A DNA stretch of 6,324 nucleotides, taken from the NCBI GenBank assembly GCA_002505495.1, contig DAVI01000106.1, forward strand, positions 2,131 through 8,454. Direction: 5' to 3'. The notes beneath the pieces are model-generated. The model did not search any database. It was not told the origin of the DNA and was given only the letters and a program-made list of their open reading frames with translations. This stretch comes from Euryarchaeota archaeon UBA59 (GTDB taxonomy: Archaea > Thermoplasmatota > Poseidoniia > Poseidoniales > Thalassarchaeaceae). Below are positions 1 to 5,779 of the stretch, one piece after another. The number at the start of each line of letters is the position of its first letter. Position 1 is the stretch's first letter. The position numbers were made by a program, and so were the translations under genes.

Positions 1-523
1 CCAGCCCATACAGCAGTTTCATCGTGATGATGACCCAGGTGATGCCGAGCATCCTCATCGCCGGGTCCGGAACCCAGCGCTCGCCGAGGAAGAAGCCGAG
101 GGCAGCGAGTCCAATCAGACCGAACAGTCCGATGAGGGGGTCGAGGGTAGTGCCGACGAGCCAGCCGACGAGCGAATAGACGACAATCATGCCGACCATT
201 ATGCCCCAATGGAGTCGCTTCTCGCCAGTCGTGGCAATCTCTGTCACGGTATCCATATCAGGGGGAAGTCGAATCGAGCCGTCTCGCTCAACGTCGCCCG
301 GTTGTGGACCGGTCGCGAACGGGTCGAACATGTCACCCATCGCAACATCCTCAACCTCGGTTTCTGTGGTAGGGGCTGGTAGGGCACCTCGCGCCTCGCG
401 CGTCTCGTTTGCCTCATCGACTGCATCAGCGTCAAGGAAGCCGGAGAGGTCCATACCACCTCCCATGGCGAAGCTCCGCTTCCGGATGACCTTGTCATCT
501 TTCGACTCCTCCCCGTCCGCCAT
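1..523 (-). CDS. Membrane protein with long acidic N-terminal region, partial (C-terminus beyond left edge)
   Basis: The reading frame opens at ATG 523 and stays open for 174 codons to the window edge, so the C-terminus is missing. An in-frame TAA about six codons upstream makes this the first available ATG. Residues 1 to about 100 are hydrophilic and rich in Asp, Glu, Gly and Pro (for example DADAVDEANE at 31-40), with a small basic patch KVIRKR at 11-16. Then come three hydrophobic stretches at about 106-126, 129-147 and 157-174 onward, separated by short loops (TTLDP; GERWVPDPA). This suggests a cytoplasmic acidic tail followed by a small multi-span membrane domain. I do not recognise the family and assign no function. 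It is divergently oriented from the PEP carboxykinase gene. No Shine-Dalgarno sequence lies at normal spacing; a GGAGGAG is about 20 bases upstream, which is too far. Codon use resembles its neighbours. The frame is confident because the hydrophobic pattern is coherent; the function is unknown. Confidence 0.78.
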   Translation of the reverse strand, partial: MADGEESKDDKVIRKRSFAMGGGMDLSGFLDADAVDEANETREARGALPAPTTETEVEDVAMGDMFDPFATGPQPGDVERDGSIRLPPDMDTVTEIATTGEKRLHWGIMVGMIVVYSLVGWLVGTTLDPLIGLFGLIGLAALGFFLGERWVPDPAMRMLGITWVIITMKLLYGL

Positions 524-552
524 CGCTATGCTTGAGGATTAGGCTCCTCCAT

Positions 553-591
553 CAAGGTGGCCCCTGCTCAGTTCGCGGCACATCCACCTTG
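553..591. repeat. Spaced inverted repeat, 8-base arms, in pckA upstream region
   Basis: CAAGGTGG at 553-560 is perfectly complementary to CCACCTTG at 584-591, with 23 bases between. The arm centres are 31 bases apart, close to three turns of B-DNA, so two identical half-sites would face the same side of the helix. That fits an operator for a dimeric or tetrameric regulator, or the base of an RNA stem in a leader. No regulator is identified in the window. An 8-base pair of arms within about 130 bases can also arise by chance. Confidence 0.4.
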
Positions 592-598
592 GAAAAAG

Positions 599-614
599 CG
601 GCGGTATTCCGCCG
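599..614. repeat. Compact GC-rich hairpin upstream of pckA
   Basis: CGGCGG at 599-604 pairs perfectly with CCGCCG at 609-614 around the 4-base loop TATT. The stem is all G-C and would be stable in RNA. No T-run follows on either strand, so it is not an obvious intrinsic terminator. It lies 15 bases before GTG 629 and 36 before ATG 650, so it could sit in the pckA leader or in the core promoter. Confidence 0.4.
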
Positions 615-649
615 ATGGATTCTAAGACGTGCCGCGACCCGGCCGCGAC

Positions 650-2272
650 ATGACAAGTGCCCTTCCTGTGGAAGGCGGGCCGAGAGGCCCGGTCGGATTG
701 GACTCTCATGGACTGAACCCTGCCGGGGATGTTCATTGGAATGTGAGTTGTGAGAGACTCATCTCGATGGCGGTGGCTCGCCAGGAGGGTGTCCTCTCTG
801 CACATGGGGTGTTGGTCACCCGAACGGGAGATAGGACTGGACGCTCACCCAATGACAAGTTCATCGTCCGAGAAGAGGTGGTCGAGGATACCGTCTGGTG
901 GGGTAAGGTGAATGTGCCTACGACCCGCGCGGTGTTCGACAATCTGCGTCAAAAGGTGAGGGCTCACCTCAACACCCAACCCGAGTTGTTCGTCCAAGAC
1001 CTGCACGCCGGAGCTGACGAGGAGGAGAGGCTCTCGATTCGAGTGGTGACCGAAAATGCATGGCACGCCGCCTTTGCCCGAAACATGTTCCTTCGCCCAA
1101 GCGCGAGCGAAGTGGAAAACCACCAACCCGAATTCACAGTTCTGCACGCTCCGAGTCTCTTAGCAGATGCTGAGGAGGATGGCGTCAACTCCGGGGTGTT
1201 CGTGATTGTCTGCTTTTCCGAAAGGTGCGTAATCATCGGCGGCACCGAGTATGCCGGGGAGATTAAAAAGTCGATTTTCAGCATCATGAACTATCTCCTC
1301 CCATCTCGAGGACATCTCGCGATGCACTGCTCCGCTAATGTCGGCGAATCGGGTGATTGCGCTGTATTTTTCGGCCTATCCGGAACCGGAAAGACGACTC
1401 TGTCCGCCGACCCGAAGCGACCTCTCATCGGTGATGACGAGCACGGTTGGAACGACACCGGCGTGTTCAACTTCGAAGGTGGATGCTACGCCAAGATGAT
1501 CGACCTCTCGGCCGAAGACGAACCTGCCATCTTCGCCACCACCCGAATGCCAGGAACCATCCTCGAAAATGTCATTCTCGACGCTGACGGGGTGCCGGAC
1601 TTCCACGATATCTCACTGACCCAGAACACCCGCGGGTCGTACCAGATAGAGGCGATTGAGAACAGGGTGCTCGACAGTAGGGGTGGACACGCGCAGAATG
1701 TCGTCTTCCTGACCTGCGACGCCTTTGGCGTCCTGCCGCCTATCTCCCGGCTCTCGCCAGAGCAGGCGGCGTACCATTTCATCTCTGGATACACCGCCAA
1801 GGTGGCCGGGACTGAGGTCGGTGTCGTCGAGCCTCAAGCGACCTTCTCGGCTTGCTTCGGGGCGCCCTTCATGCCGATGCATCCGAGTGTGTACGCCGAC
1901 ATTCTCTCAAAGAAGGTGGAGCGATACGGCGCCTCCTGTTGGTTGCTCAACACCGGTTGGGTTGCAGGCGGATATGGCAACAGCGAGCGCATCAAGATTC
2001 GGTGGACTCGCGCTCTGTTGAACGCAGCTCTTGACGGAACTCTTGACGATGTTGAATTCGTCGTCGATGAGCGTTTTGGGTTTGGTGTACCAACTTCCTG
2101 TCCGGGCGTCCCAGCAGGGATCCTCAGCCCTCGAGACACCTGGGAAGATAGCGCCGCCTACGATGCAATCGCAGACCGCCTCGCCGAGATGTTCAACTCC
2201 AACTTCGAACAGTTCGCTTCAGGGTGCAGTGATGCGGTTTTGGCCGCTGCACCGCGGCTCGCGGGCGAGTGA
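650..2272 (+). CDS. pckA: Phosphoenolpyruvate carboxykinase (ATP)
   Basis: This enzyme converts oxaloacetate and ATP to phosphoenolpyruvate, CO2 and ADP (EC 4.1.1.49), the entry step of gluconeogenesis in the cytoplasm. Numbered from ATG 650, the 540-residue protein matches the usual length of the ATP-type family. It carries TGRSPNDKF (substrate-binding Arg65), GEIKKS (metal-ligand lysine 206/207), MHCSANVGE (metal-ligand His226), the P-loop GLSGTGKTTLS at 242-252, the metal-binding LIGDDEHGW (Asp262/263), NTRGSY (Arg328), and the family block FGVLPPISRLSPEQAAYHF. All key residues of the E. coli enzyme that I can place are intact. GTG 629 would add seven residues. I prefer ATG 650 because it puts the TGRSP arginine at position 65, as in E. 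coli, and neither start has a good ribosome binding site. It leads a co-directional run, 34 bases ahead of the acetyltransferase gene. The GTP-type PEP carboxykinase is an unrelated-looking sequence and is excluded. Confidence 0.97.
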   Translation: MTSALPVEGGPRGPVGLDSHGLNPAGDVHWNVSCERLISMAVARQEGVLSAHGVLVTRTGDRTGRSPNDKFIVREEVVEDTVWWGKVNVPTTRAVFDNLRQKVRAHLNTQPELFVQDLHAGADEEERLSIRVVTENAWHAAFARNMFLRPSASEVENHQPEFTVLHAPSLLADAEEDGVNSGVFVIVCFSERCVIIGGTEYAGEIKKSIFSIMNYLLPSRGHLAMHCSANVGESGDCAVFFGLSGTGKTTLSADPKRPLIGDDEHGWNDTGVFNFEGGCYAKMIDLSAEDEPAIFATTRMPGTILENVILDADGVPDFHDISLTQNTRGSYQIEAIENRVLDSRGGHAQNVVFLTCDAFGVLPPISRLSPEQAAYHFISGYTAKVAGTEVGVVEPQATFSACFGAPFMPMHPSVYADILSKKVERYGASCWLLNTGWVAGGYGNSERIKIRWTRALLNAALDGTLDDVEFVVDERFGFGVPTSCPGVPAGILSPRDTWEDSAAYDAIADRLAEMFNSNFEQFASGCSDAVLAAAPRLAGE

Positions 2273-2306
2273 AAGCATCAAGCCTGTTGGCCGGCTCCGC
2301 CAACTG

Positions 2307-3020
2307 ATGGCAACCCCGCTGAGTGAGTTGACCGCACAGGCGCTTTGGCCAGGCTTTGCAAGGTCGGAGGTCAGAGGACAGGTCCCAGAAGTACCAGAAC
2401 ATGATGAGCCGGTTTGGCTGATTCTCGACCCTGACAACGATGCTGGACTAAAGGCGCAGTTGGCAACGCTTCTCGACCGCTTCGGGCATGTGGTTCCCGA
2501 CTCCGTACCCGACTCTGTGTCAATCGATGAAACCTCGGGCCTGGTCTGCATCGACGATAGAGCGAACATCGGGGAGTGTGTTCGAATCGAAGGACCCTGT
2601 TACATCGGACCTGATGTGGAGGTCAGGCATGGAGCCTATGTGCGACCGAACAGTTGGCTCTGCGAGGGCTCGGTTCTCGGACATTCGAGCGAAATGAAAC
2701 ATTCACTGCTTCTTCCCGGTGCAAAGGCTCCTCACTTCAACTATGTCGGAGACTCGATTCTCGGAAGAGGGGTCAACCTCGGCGCGGGATGCAAACTCTC
2801 CAACCTCCGAAATGACGAGCGTTCGGTGCTCGTACGTGGACTGACCGGCGGTGACATGGACTCAGGGCTGCGCAAGTTTGGCGCGATACTTGGTGACGGC
2901 GTGGCAATCGGCTGCAATGCGGTCACCAATCCCGGTGTGATCATCGGCTCAAATAGCAATGTCTGGCCGAATGTCACAGTGAGCGGAGTCCACTCCGCCG
3001 ATTCAACTCTCAGGGAGTGA
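2307..3020 (+). CDS. Stand-alone GlmU-C-like left-handed beta-helix sugar-phosphate acetyltransferase
   Basis: The likely role is acetyl-CoA-dependent acetylation of glucosamine-1-phosphate to GlcNAc-1-phosphate, as in the C-terminal half of GlmU and archaeal homologues such as ST0452. The 237-residue protein has a non-repetitive N-terminus (1 to about 75), then hexapeptide-repeat beta-helix from about 80 (IDDRANIGECVRIEGPCYIG) to about 225. Residues aligning with the E. coli GlmU acetyltransferase site are present: Arg113 (VRPNS), Lys131 (SEMKH), His143 and Tyr146 (KAPHFNYVGD) and Asn157 (GVNLGAG). The archaeal-type LSNLRND and RKFGAILGDG segments follow. No nucleotidyltransferase domain with a GxGxRxxP-type loop precedes it, so it cannot make UDP-GlcNAc alone. 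The start is uncertain: ATG 2232 would overlap pckA by 41 bases, give 262 residues, and has a weak AGGGTG upstream. It is 4 bases ahead of the mutase gene, which supports the aminosugar role. Other substrates, such as galactosamine-1-phosphate, remain possible. Confidence 0.85.
   Translation: MATPLSELTAQALWPGFARSEVRGQVPEVPEHDEPVWLILDPDNDAGLKAQLATLLDRFGHVVPDSVPDSVSIDETSGLVCIDDRANIGECVRIEGPCYIGPDVEVRHGAYVRPNSWLCEGSVLGHSSEMKHSLLLPGAKAPHFNYVGDSILGRGVNLGAGCKLSNLRNDERSVLVRGLTGGDMDSGLRKFGAILGDGVAIGCNAVTNPGVIIGSNSNVWPNVTVSGVHSADSTLRE
2496..2519 (+). repeat. 12-base imperfect tandem duplication inside the acetyltransferase gene
   Basis: CCCGACTCCGTA is followed directly by CCCGACTCTGTG. They differ at two third codon positions and encode PDSV twice, at residues 64-67 and 68-71. 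The repeat lies in the linker before the beta-helix, where a four-residue insertion should be tolerated. It looks like a small in-frame duplication that has since drifted only at synonymous positions. Confidence 0.6.
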
Positions 3021-3024
3021 GGCT

Positions 3025-4692
3025 ATGGCCGGCGAGAGGCTCCATGGAACGGATGGCATCAGAGGCCTTGTCGGAACTTGCGGGGCAAATGAAAATCCAA
3101 TTGAAAAATTGATTTCCCAACGAGAAGTTTCACCTGAACTATTTGCTATCATCGGTGAAGCCACCGGGATTGTTCTTCGAAAACAGGAGGTAGGGAAACC
3201 TCAGCCCGAGGATTTCGCTCCACTGGTTGTCATCGGATGGGACAGGCGGGATGGCAACGAAGCGCTGGTCAATTCCCTTGAGCTGGGATTACTGAAGGCA
3301 GGCTGTAACACTCAACGGGTCGGCGAAGTGCCGACGCCAGGCTTACATCACTGTCTACTGCTACTCGATGCTGACGCTGGAATGATGGTGACGGCCAGTC
3401 ACAACCCGGCAACCGACTCCGGGGTCAAGTTGCTGGACAGGGATGGATGCAAGTCGATGCCGGACTTGGAGAATCTGATTTCACACGAAGCGTGGAGTCT
3501 GACTTCAACACCCTCCATGGATGGAGAAGGGGATGGTGACACATTACCTCGATTCGACGGATTGGGAGCCTACCGAAAGCACTTGGATGAGTGGTTGAAA
3601 ATCATCTGTTCGATGCTTGACGTGTCGACACAGCAGTGGTCAGGAGTGATACCACACGATGGAATGCTACTCGATTCCAGCGGAGGCGTTGCAACCGACT
3701 GGTTCTGCTACGAACTCTCTCAGAGGGGTATCGATTGCGATGAGGTGTCATCACGACAGAAGCCAATCAACGAAGGTTGTGGGGCTGGTGGTTTCAATCC
3801 AACCGATATGTGGTCAAACGACGAATTGATGGGCTCAGAGCAAGACCACGCACTATTGAAAGCGCTTGCGGAGAAGATGCAAAACAACGATGGAATACCA
3901 CCTTGGTCGGAGGGTGACATAGTTGCAGCAGCTCTGGATGGGGATGGAGACCGCTGTCTTCTGCTAGAGGCAACCGAAGATGGCATTTGTGTGGTCGATG
4001 GTGATCAAATGGCATATGATTGGCTACAAGCAGGTCGGTTGGTTGGGTTGGAAGGGCAACTGTTGGCGCATAGCATTGAATCTGACCTGTATCTCTCCTC
4101 TGCGTGTTCCGATATTGGAGTCAGTACCATTCAGACAGCCGTCGGTGACCGCTGGCTCTCCAACGCCCTAATGTATTCACCCAATGGCTCCGGCAAGCTA
4201 CTGGTCGGGGATTCAATGCCGAACATCTGCGGAAGTGAAGACTCTGGTCATCTAGTCATGCCCTCACCCCATCCCCTGAAGCCCAGGCACTGGGGCCTCA
4301 CTGGCGATGGTGCGGCAACCCTGCTTTCTCAATTGTGTGCGCGGGTAGCACTAGGCAGCAATCGAAAAATTCTCGAAAGGGGCTGGAAGCGACGAATCGC
4401 GGTGAAGGATGTCGACAGGATTCGCTGGGACGGTAGAAACGAACTCGCTGACGAAGTCGTCAAACTTGTCGAGGAGGCGCTGCCCTCAGCGACCCTGCGC
4501 CGAGGGAACATTGCCGGCGAGTCAAACCTCCTGCTACTGGAGGGGAGTGTGGATGGCGAGCGTCTGAGCATCGGAATTCGCAACTCGGGAACCGAGGCGA
4601 AGACTTCGGTGACGGTCAAGTCAGAGAACAGGTCGTATGAGGAATTGGCCTCACAACTCGCTGAATTCCTGCGAGTACACCTCGTCCCCTGA
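3025..4692 (+). CDS. Phosphohexomutase, GlmM/phosphomannomutase family (alpha-D-phosphohexomutase)
   Basis: This enzyme moves a phosphate between the 6- and 1-positions of a hexose or hexosamine phosphate through a phosphoserine. The N-terminal HGTDGIRG at 7-14 resembles the GlmM signature FGTDGIRG. The catalytic serine is Ser125 in TASHNPATDSG. The metal loop is DGDGDR at 305-310, the sugar-specificity loop is GSEDSGH at 403-409, and the phosphate loop is RNSGTE at 519-524. All four family domains are present in order. At 555 residues it is about 100 longer than typical GlmM; extra sequence lies in the first half, including an acidic stretch near 165-175 (DGEGDGD). The phosphate loop continues AKTSVTVKSE, so it lacks the usual proline and the arginine of the common xRVxxE continuation. 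The start follows the upstream stop by 4 bases, with a GAGTGAGG stretch close before it. Pairing with the acetyltransferase favours phosphoglucosamine mutase (GlmM), but phosphomannomutase or phosphoglucomutase activity cannot be excluded. Confidence 0.93.
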   Translation: MAGERLHGTDGIRGLVGTCGANENPIEKLISQREVSPELFAIIGEATGIVLRKQEVGKPQPEDFAPLVVIGWDRRDGNEALVNSLELGLLKAGCNTQRVGEVPTPGLHHCLLLLDADAGMMVTASHNPATDSGVKLLDRDGCKSMPDLENLISHEAWSLTSTPSMDGEGDGDTLPRFDGLGAYRKHLDEWLKIICSMLDVSTQQWSGVIPHDGMLLDSSGGVATDWFCYELSQRGIDCDEVSSRQKPINEGCGAGGFNPTDMWSNDELMGSEQDHALLKALAEKMQNNDGIPPWSEGDIVAAALDGDGDRCLLLEATEDGICVVDGDQMAYDWLQAGRLVGLEGQLLAHSIESDLYLSSACSDIGVSTIQTAVGDRWLSNALMYSPNGSGKLLVGDSMPNICGSEDSGHLVMPSPHPLKPRHWGLTGDGAATLLSQLCARVALGSNRKILERGWKRRIAVKDVDRIRWDGRNELADEVVKLVEEALPSATLRRGNIAGESNLLLLEGSVDGERLSIGIRNSGTEAKTSVTVKSENRSYEELASQLAEFLRVHLVP

Positions 4693-4696
4693 ACAA

Positions 4697-5179
4697 TCAA
4701 AGAAGGAAGCGGGGCAGATGCCTTGCAACGACCGCGTGAGAGACATATCCCACCAGTGAGCCCTTGGCGTCAGTGACCGCAATCTGGTTGAGGTCGTGAG
4801 TCAGCATCAGGGTCGCAGCGACCATGAGCGGAGTGTTGGCCCTAACCTGCAACGGTGGTAGGGTCACCGCCTGTGAAATGGGGACTGCCTCCATCCAGTG
4901 AAGGTCGCGGTTGATGCGCTTGTTCATGATGAGTTTCAGCAGGTCCACAGCGTGGACCCGACCGACCAGGCTTCCCCGGTCGTCGGTGACCATGACATGG
5001 TCCCAATCCTTCGCCGCAAGCAATTTCACGACATAGTCGATGGAGTCCATCTCGTCGACCTCGTGAGCAGCCAACATGACCCGTCCGCAGGTCAGTTCCC
5101 GTATCTCACTGGCAATCTTCTTTGTAGACCTGGTCACCCTATTCGTGCCTCCGCTTTTTCGTGCTCTGATGAAGCTCAT
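4697..5179 (-). CDS. Two-domain CBS protein
   Basis: The 160-residue protein is a tandem CBS pair (Bateman module), a fold that binds adenine nucleotides or other adenosyl ligands to sense energy state. CBS1 spans about residues 34-85 and ends DDRGSLVGRVHAVDLLKL; CBS2 spans about 100-155 and ends DAKGSLVGYVSHAVVARH. The matching GSLVG strand-turn in both halves is the clearest evidence. Residues 1-30 are basic (RARK, NRVTRSTKK) with no recognisable domain, and might touch nucleic acid or a partner; that is a guess. There is no membrane segment or attached enzyme domain, so the target is unknown. ATG 5179 has a GAGGAG ribosome binding site 5 bases upstream. It converges on the mutase gene with 4 bases between stop codons, and diverges from the zinc-ribbon gene. 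It could be a regulator of a neighbouring enzyme, but nothing in the sequence proves that. Confidence 0.9.
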   Translation of the reverse strand: MSFIRARKSGGTNRVTRSTKKIASEIRELTCGRVMLAAHEVDEMDSIDYVVKLLAAKDWDHVMVTDDRGSLVGRVHAVDLLKLIMNKRINRDLHWMEAVPISQAVTLPPLQVRANTPLMVAATLMLTHDLNQIAVTDAKGSLVGYVSHAVVARHLPRFLL

Positions 5180-5184
5180 ACTAT

Positions 5185-5190
5185 CTCCTC
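5185..5190 (-). promoter_or_regulatory. Ribosome binding site of the CBS gene
   Basis: On the minus strand GAGGAG lies 5 bases before ATG 5179. It is one of only two strong Shine-Dalgarno matches in the window, and it decides the start of the CBS gene. Confidence 0.75.
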
Positions 5191-5213
5191 GTGGCGGGCC
5201 GGACGACCGACCC

Positions 5214-5222
5214 TATATCAAA
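5214..5222 (-). promoter_or_regulatory. Candidate archaeal TATA box for the CBS gene
   Basis: On the minus strand this reads TTTGATATA, close to archaeal TATA elements. Transcription starting about 25 bases downstream would begin near 5190, just ahead of the GAGGAG site and ATG 5179, giving a short leader. The same A/T tract read on the plus strand (TATATCAAA) could serve the divergent zinc-ribbon gene, which would then have a leader of roughly 60 bases. No transcript data support either. Confidence 0.45.
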
Positions 5223-5236
5223 CAAACGGGCGTTTG
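5223..5236. repeat. 14-base palindrome in the CBS / zinc-ribbon divergent promoter region
   Basis: CAAACG at 5223-5228 and CGTTTG at 5231-5236 are perfect inverted repeats separated by GG. The element abuts the TATA-like tract at 5214-5222, a normal place for an archaeal operator acting on TBP/TFB access or on early transcription. The arms are too close together for a good RNA hairpin with only a 2-base loop, so a DNA-binding dimer site is the more natural reading. It could be chance. Confidence 0.4.
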
Positions 5237-5301
5237 GGTGGGCGGTGAGGAGGGCTCCCGAAGAGTGCGAAACTTGATGGCTGAGGGTACACCGCCGAAG
5301 G

Positions 5302-5724
5302 ATGATGACACAACTATCAGCAGCGGCTCTGGAGGAACTCGCAGCGATGGATGATTACGACAGAACGCTCGCCTATGACAGAATAGCACGGCAGAACAAC
5401 ATGACTGCTGAGCAGGTGCAGACCCAACTCAAAGCGTACCAGCAGGGAGGAGCGCAAACCCTCGACCCGGCCGCTGACTATGAGGCAGCTGTACAGCCCC
5501 CACCAGAAGATGCGGCACCCGTTGGAGCCAATCCGAACTACCTTCAAGATGCACACCGCTACCGCGTCCGCTACGACCCGAGCCATGATGGGCAGTCCAG
5601 ACAAGCGCAAATCGACCAGGCGATTATGTGCTCACACTGTGGTGCACCGCTCGGAATACCAGCCGTCCGGCCAATCAAGGTGACCTGCCCCAACTGCATG
5701 AATGAGTCGACATTCAACAGTTGA
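5302..5724 (+). CDS. Small protein with C-terminal zinc ribbon
   Basis: The 140-residue protein has an Ala/Glu/Gln-rich, probably helical N-terminus (about 4-48, EELAAMDDYDRTLAYDRIAR onward), a Pro/Ala/acidic linker (about 53-80, with PPPED at 66-70) and a C-terminal zinc ribbon. The ribbon has the knuckle CSHCG (Cys110, Cys113) and a second knuckle CPNC (Cys129, Cys132), 15 residues apart, with strands expected between them. No signal peptide or membrane segment is seen, so it should be cytoplasmic. Such ribbons mediate nucleic-acid or protein contacts, but the sequence does not say which. Two adjacent ATGs (5302, 5305) can serve as the start, and an in-frame TGA at 5275 bounds the frame upstream; the ribosome binding site is poor (GAAGG touching the ATG). 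It sits 55 bases ahead of the surface-protein gene and could share its transcript. I do not recognise a named family. Confidence 0.8.
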   Translation: MMTQLSAAALEELAAMDDYDRTLAYDRIARQNNMTAEQVQTQLKAYQQGGAQTLDPAADYEAAVQPPPEDAAPVGANPNYLQDAHRYRVRYDPSHDGQSRQAQIDQAIMCSHCGAPLGIPAVRPIKVTCPNCMNESTFNS

Positions 5725-5747
5725 AGTTGACCGGCCGTCCCTGCAAA

Positions 5748-5762
5748 GTTCCAAATGGGAAC
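5748..5762. repeat. Short inverted repeat between zinc-ribbon and surface-protein genes
   Basis: GTTCC at 5748-5752 and GGAAC at 5758-5762 flank the loop AAATG. The 5-pair stem is weak and no T-run follows, so a terminator is unlikely. It lies just before the ribosome binding site of the next gene and might be a weak local structure or a half-site pair. Low significance. Confidence 0.25.
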
Positions 5763-5767
5763 GAGTT

Positions 5768-5774
5768 GAAGGAG
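5768..5774 (+). promoter_or_regulatory. Ribosome binding site of the surface-protein gene
   Basis: GAAGGAG ends 5 bases before ATG 5780, a near-ideal Shine-Dalgarno match that fixes the start of the last gene. Confidence 0.75.
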
Positions 5775-5779
5775 AACTC

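Larger units (their letters stand above)
524..649. promoter_or_regulatory. Divergent intergenic region between membrane protein and pckA
   Basis: This gap of about 126 bases separates two divergently transcribed genes and so must hold, or lie next to, both promoters. I see no convincing archaeal TATA box on either strand. The closest A/T-rich tracts are GGAAAAAG at 591-598 and the loop TATT at 605-608. Two inverted repeats are present and listed separately. If pckA starts at GTG 629 instead of ATG 650, the gap shrinks by 21 bases. Confidence 0.5.

Noticed and set aside
189..542. Plus-strand open frame of 117 codons, rich in Ser, Arg and Pro
   Set aside because: It is antisense to the membrane-protein frame, which has a coherent soluble-then-hydrophobic pattern. 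The Ser/Arg/Pro composition is typical of an antisense shadow.
526..552. Minus-strand mini-frame of eight codons (MEEPNPQA) ending 2 bases before ATG 523
   Set aside because: It could be an upstream leader peptide, but such a short frame occurs easily by chance and nothing shows that it is translated.
532..753. Plus-strand frame starting at TTG 532 that encodes CPSC and CRGC, resembling a zinc-binding protein
   Set aside because: It overlaps the pckA N-terminus in another frame, has a TTG start without a ribosome binding site, and the rest of the protein is Arg-rich and low in structure. The cysteine pairs are most likely a coincidence of GC-rich sequence.
1834..2139. Minus-strand open frame inside pckA
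   Set aside because: It is antisense to conserved PEP carboxykinase sequence, so it is a by-product of codon bias there.
4693..4760. Possible intrinsic terminator after the mutase gene
   Set aside because: The sequence after the stop has neither a stable stem nor a T-run on the plus strand.
5076..5354. Plus-strand frame spanning the CBS gene start, the intergenic region and the zinc-ribbon gene start
   Set aside because: It crosses two better-supported genes and their promoter region, and its product has no recognisable feature.
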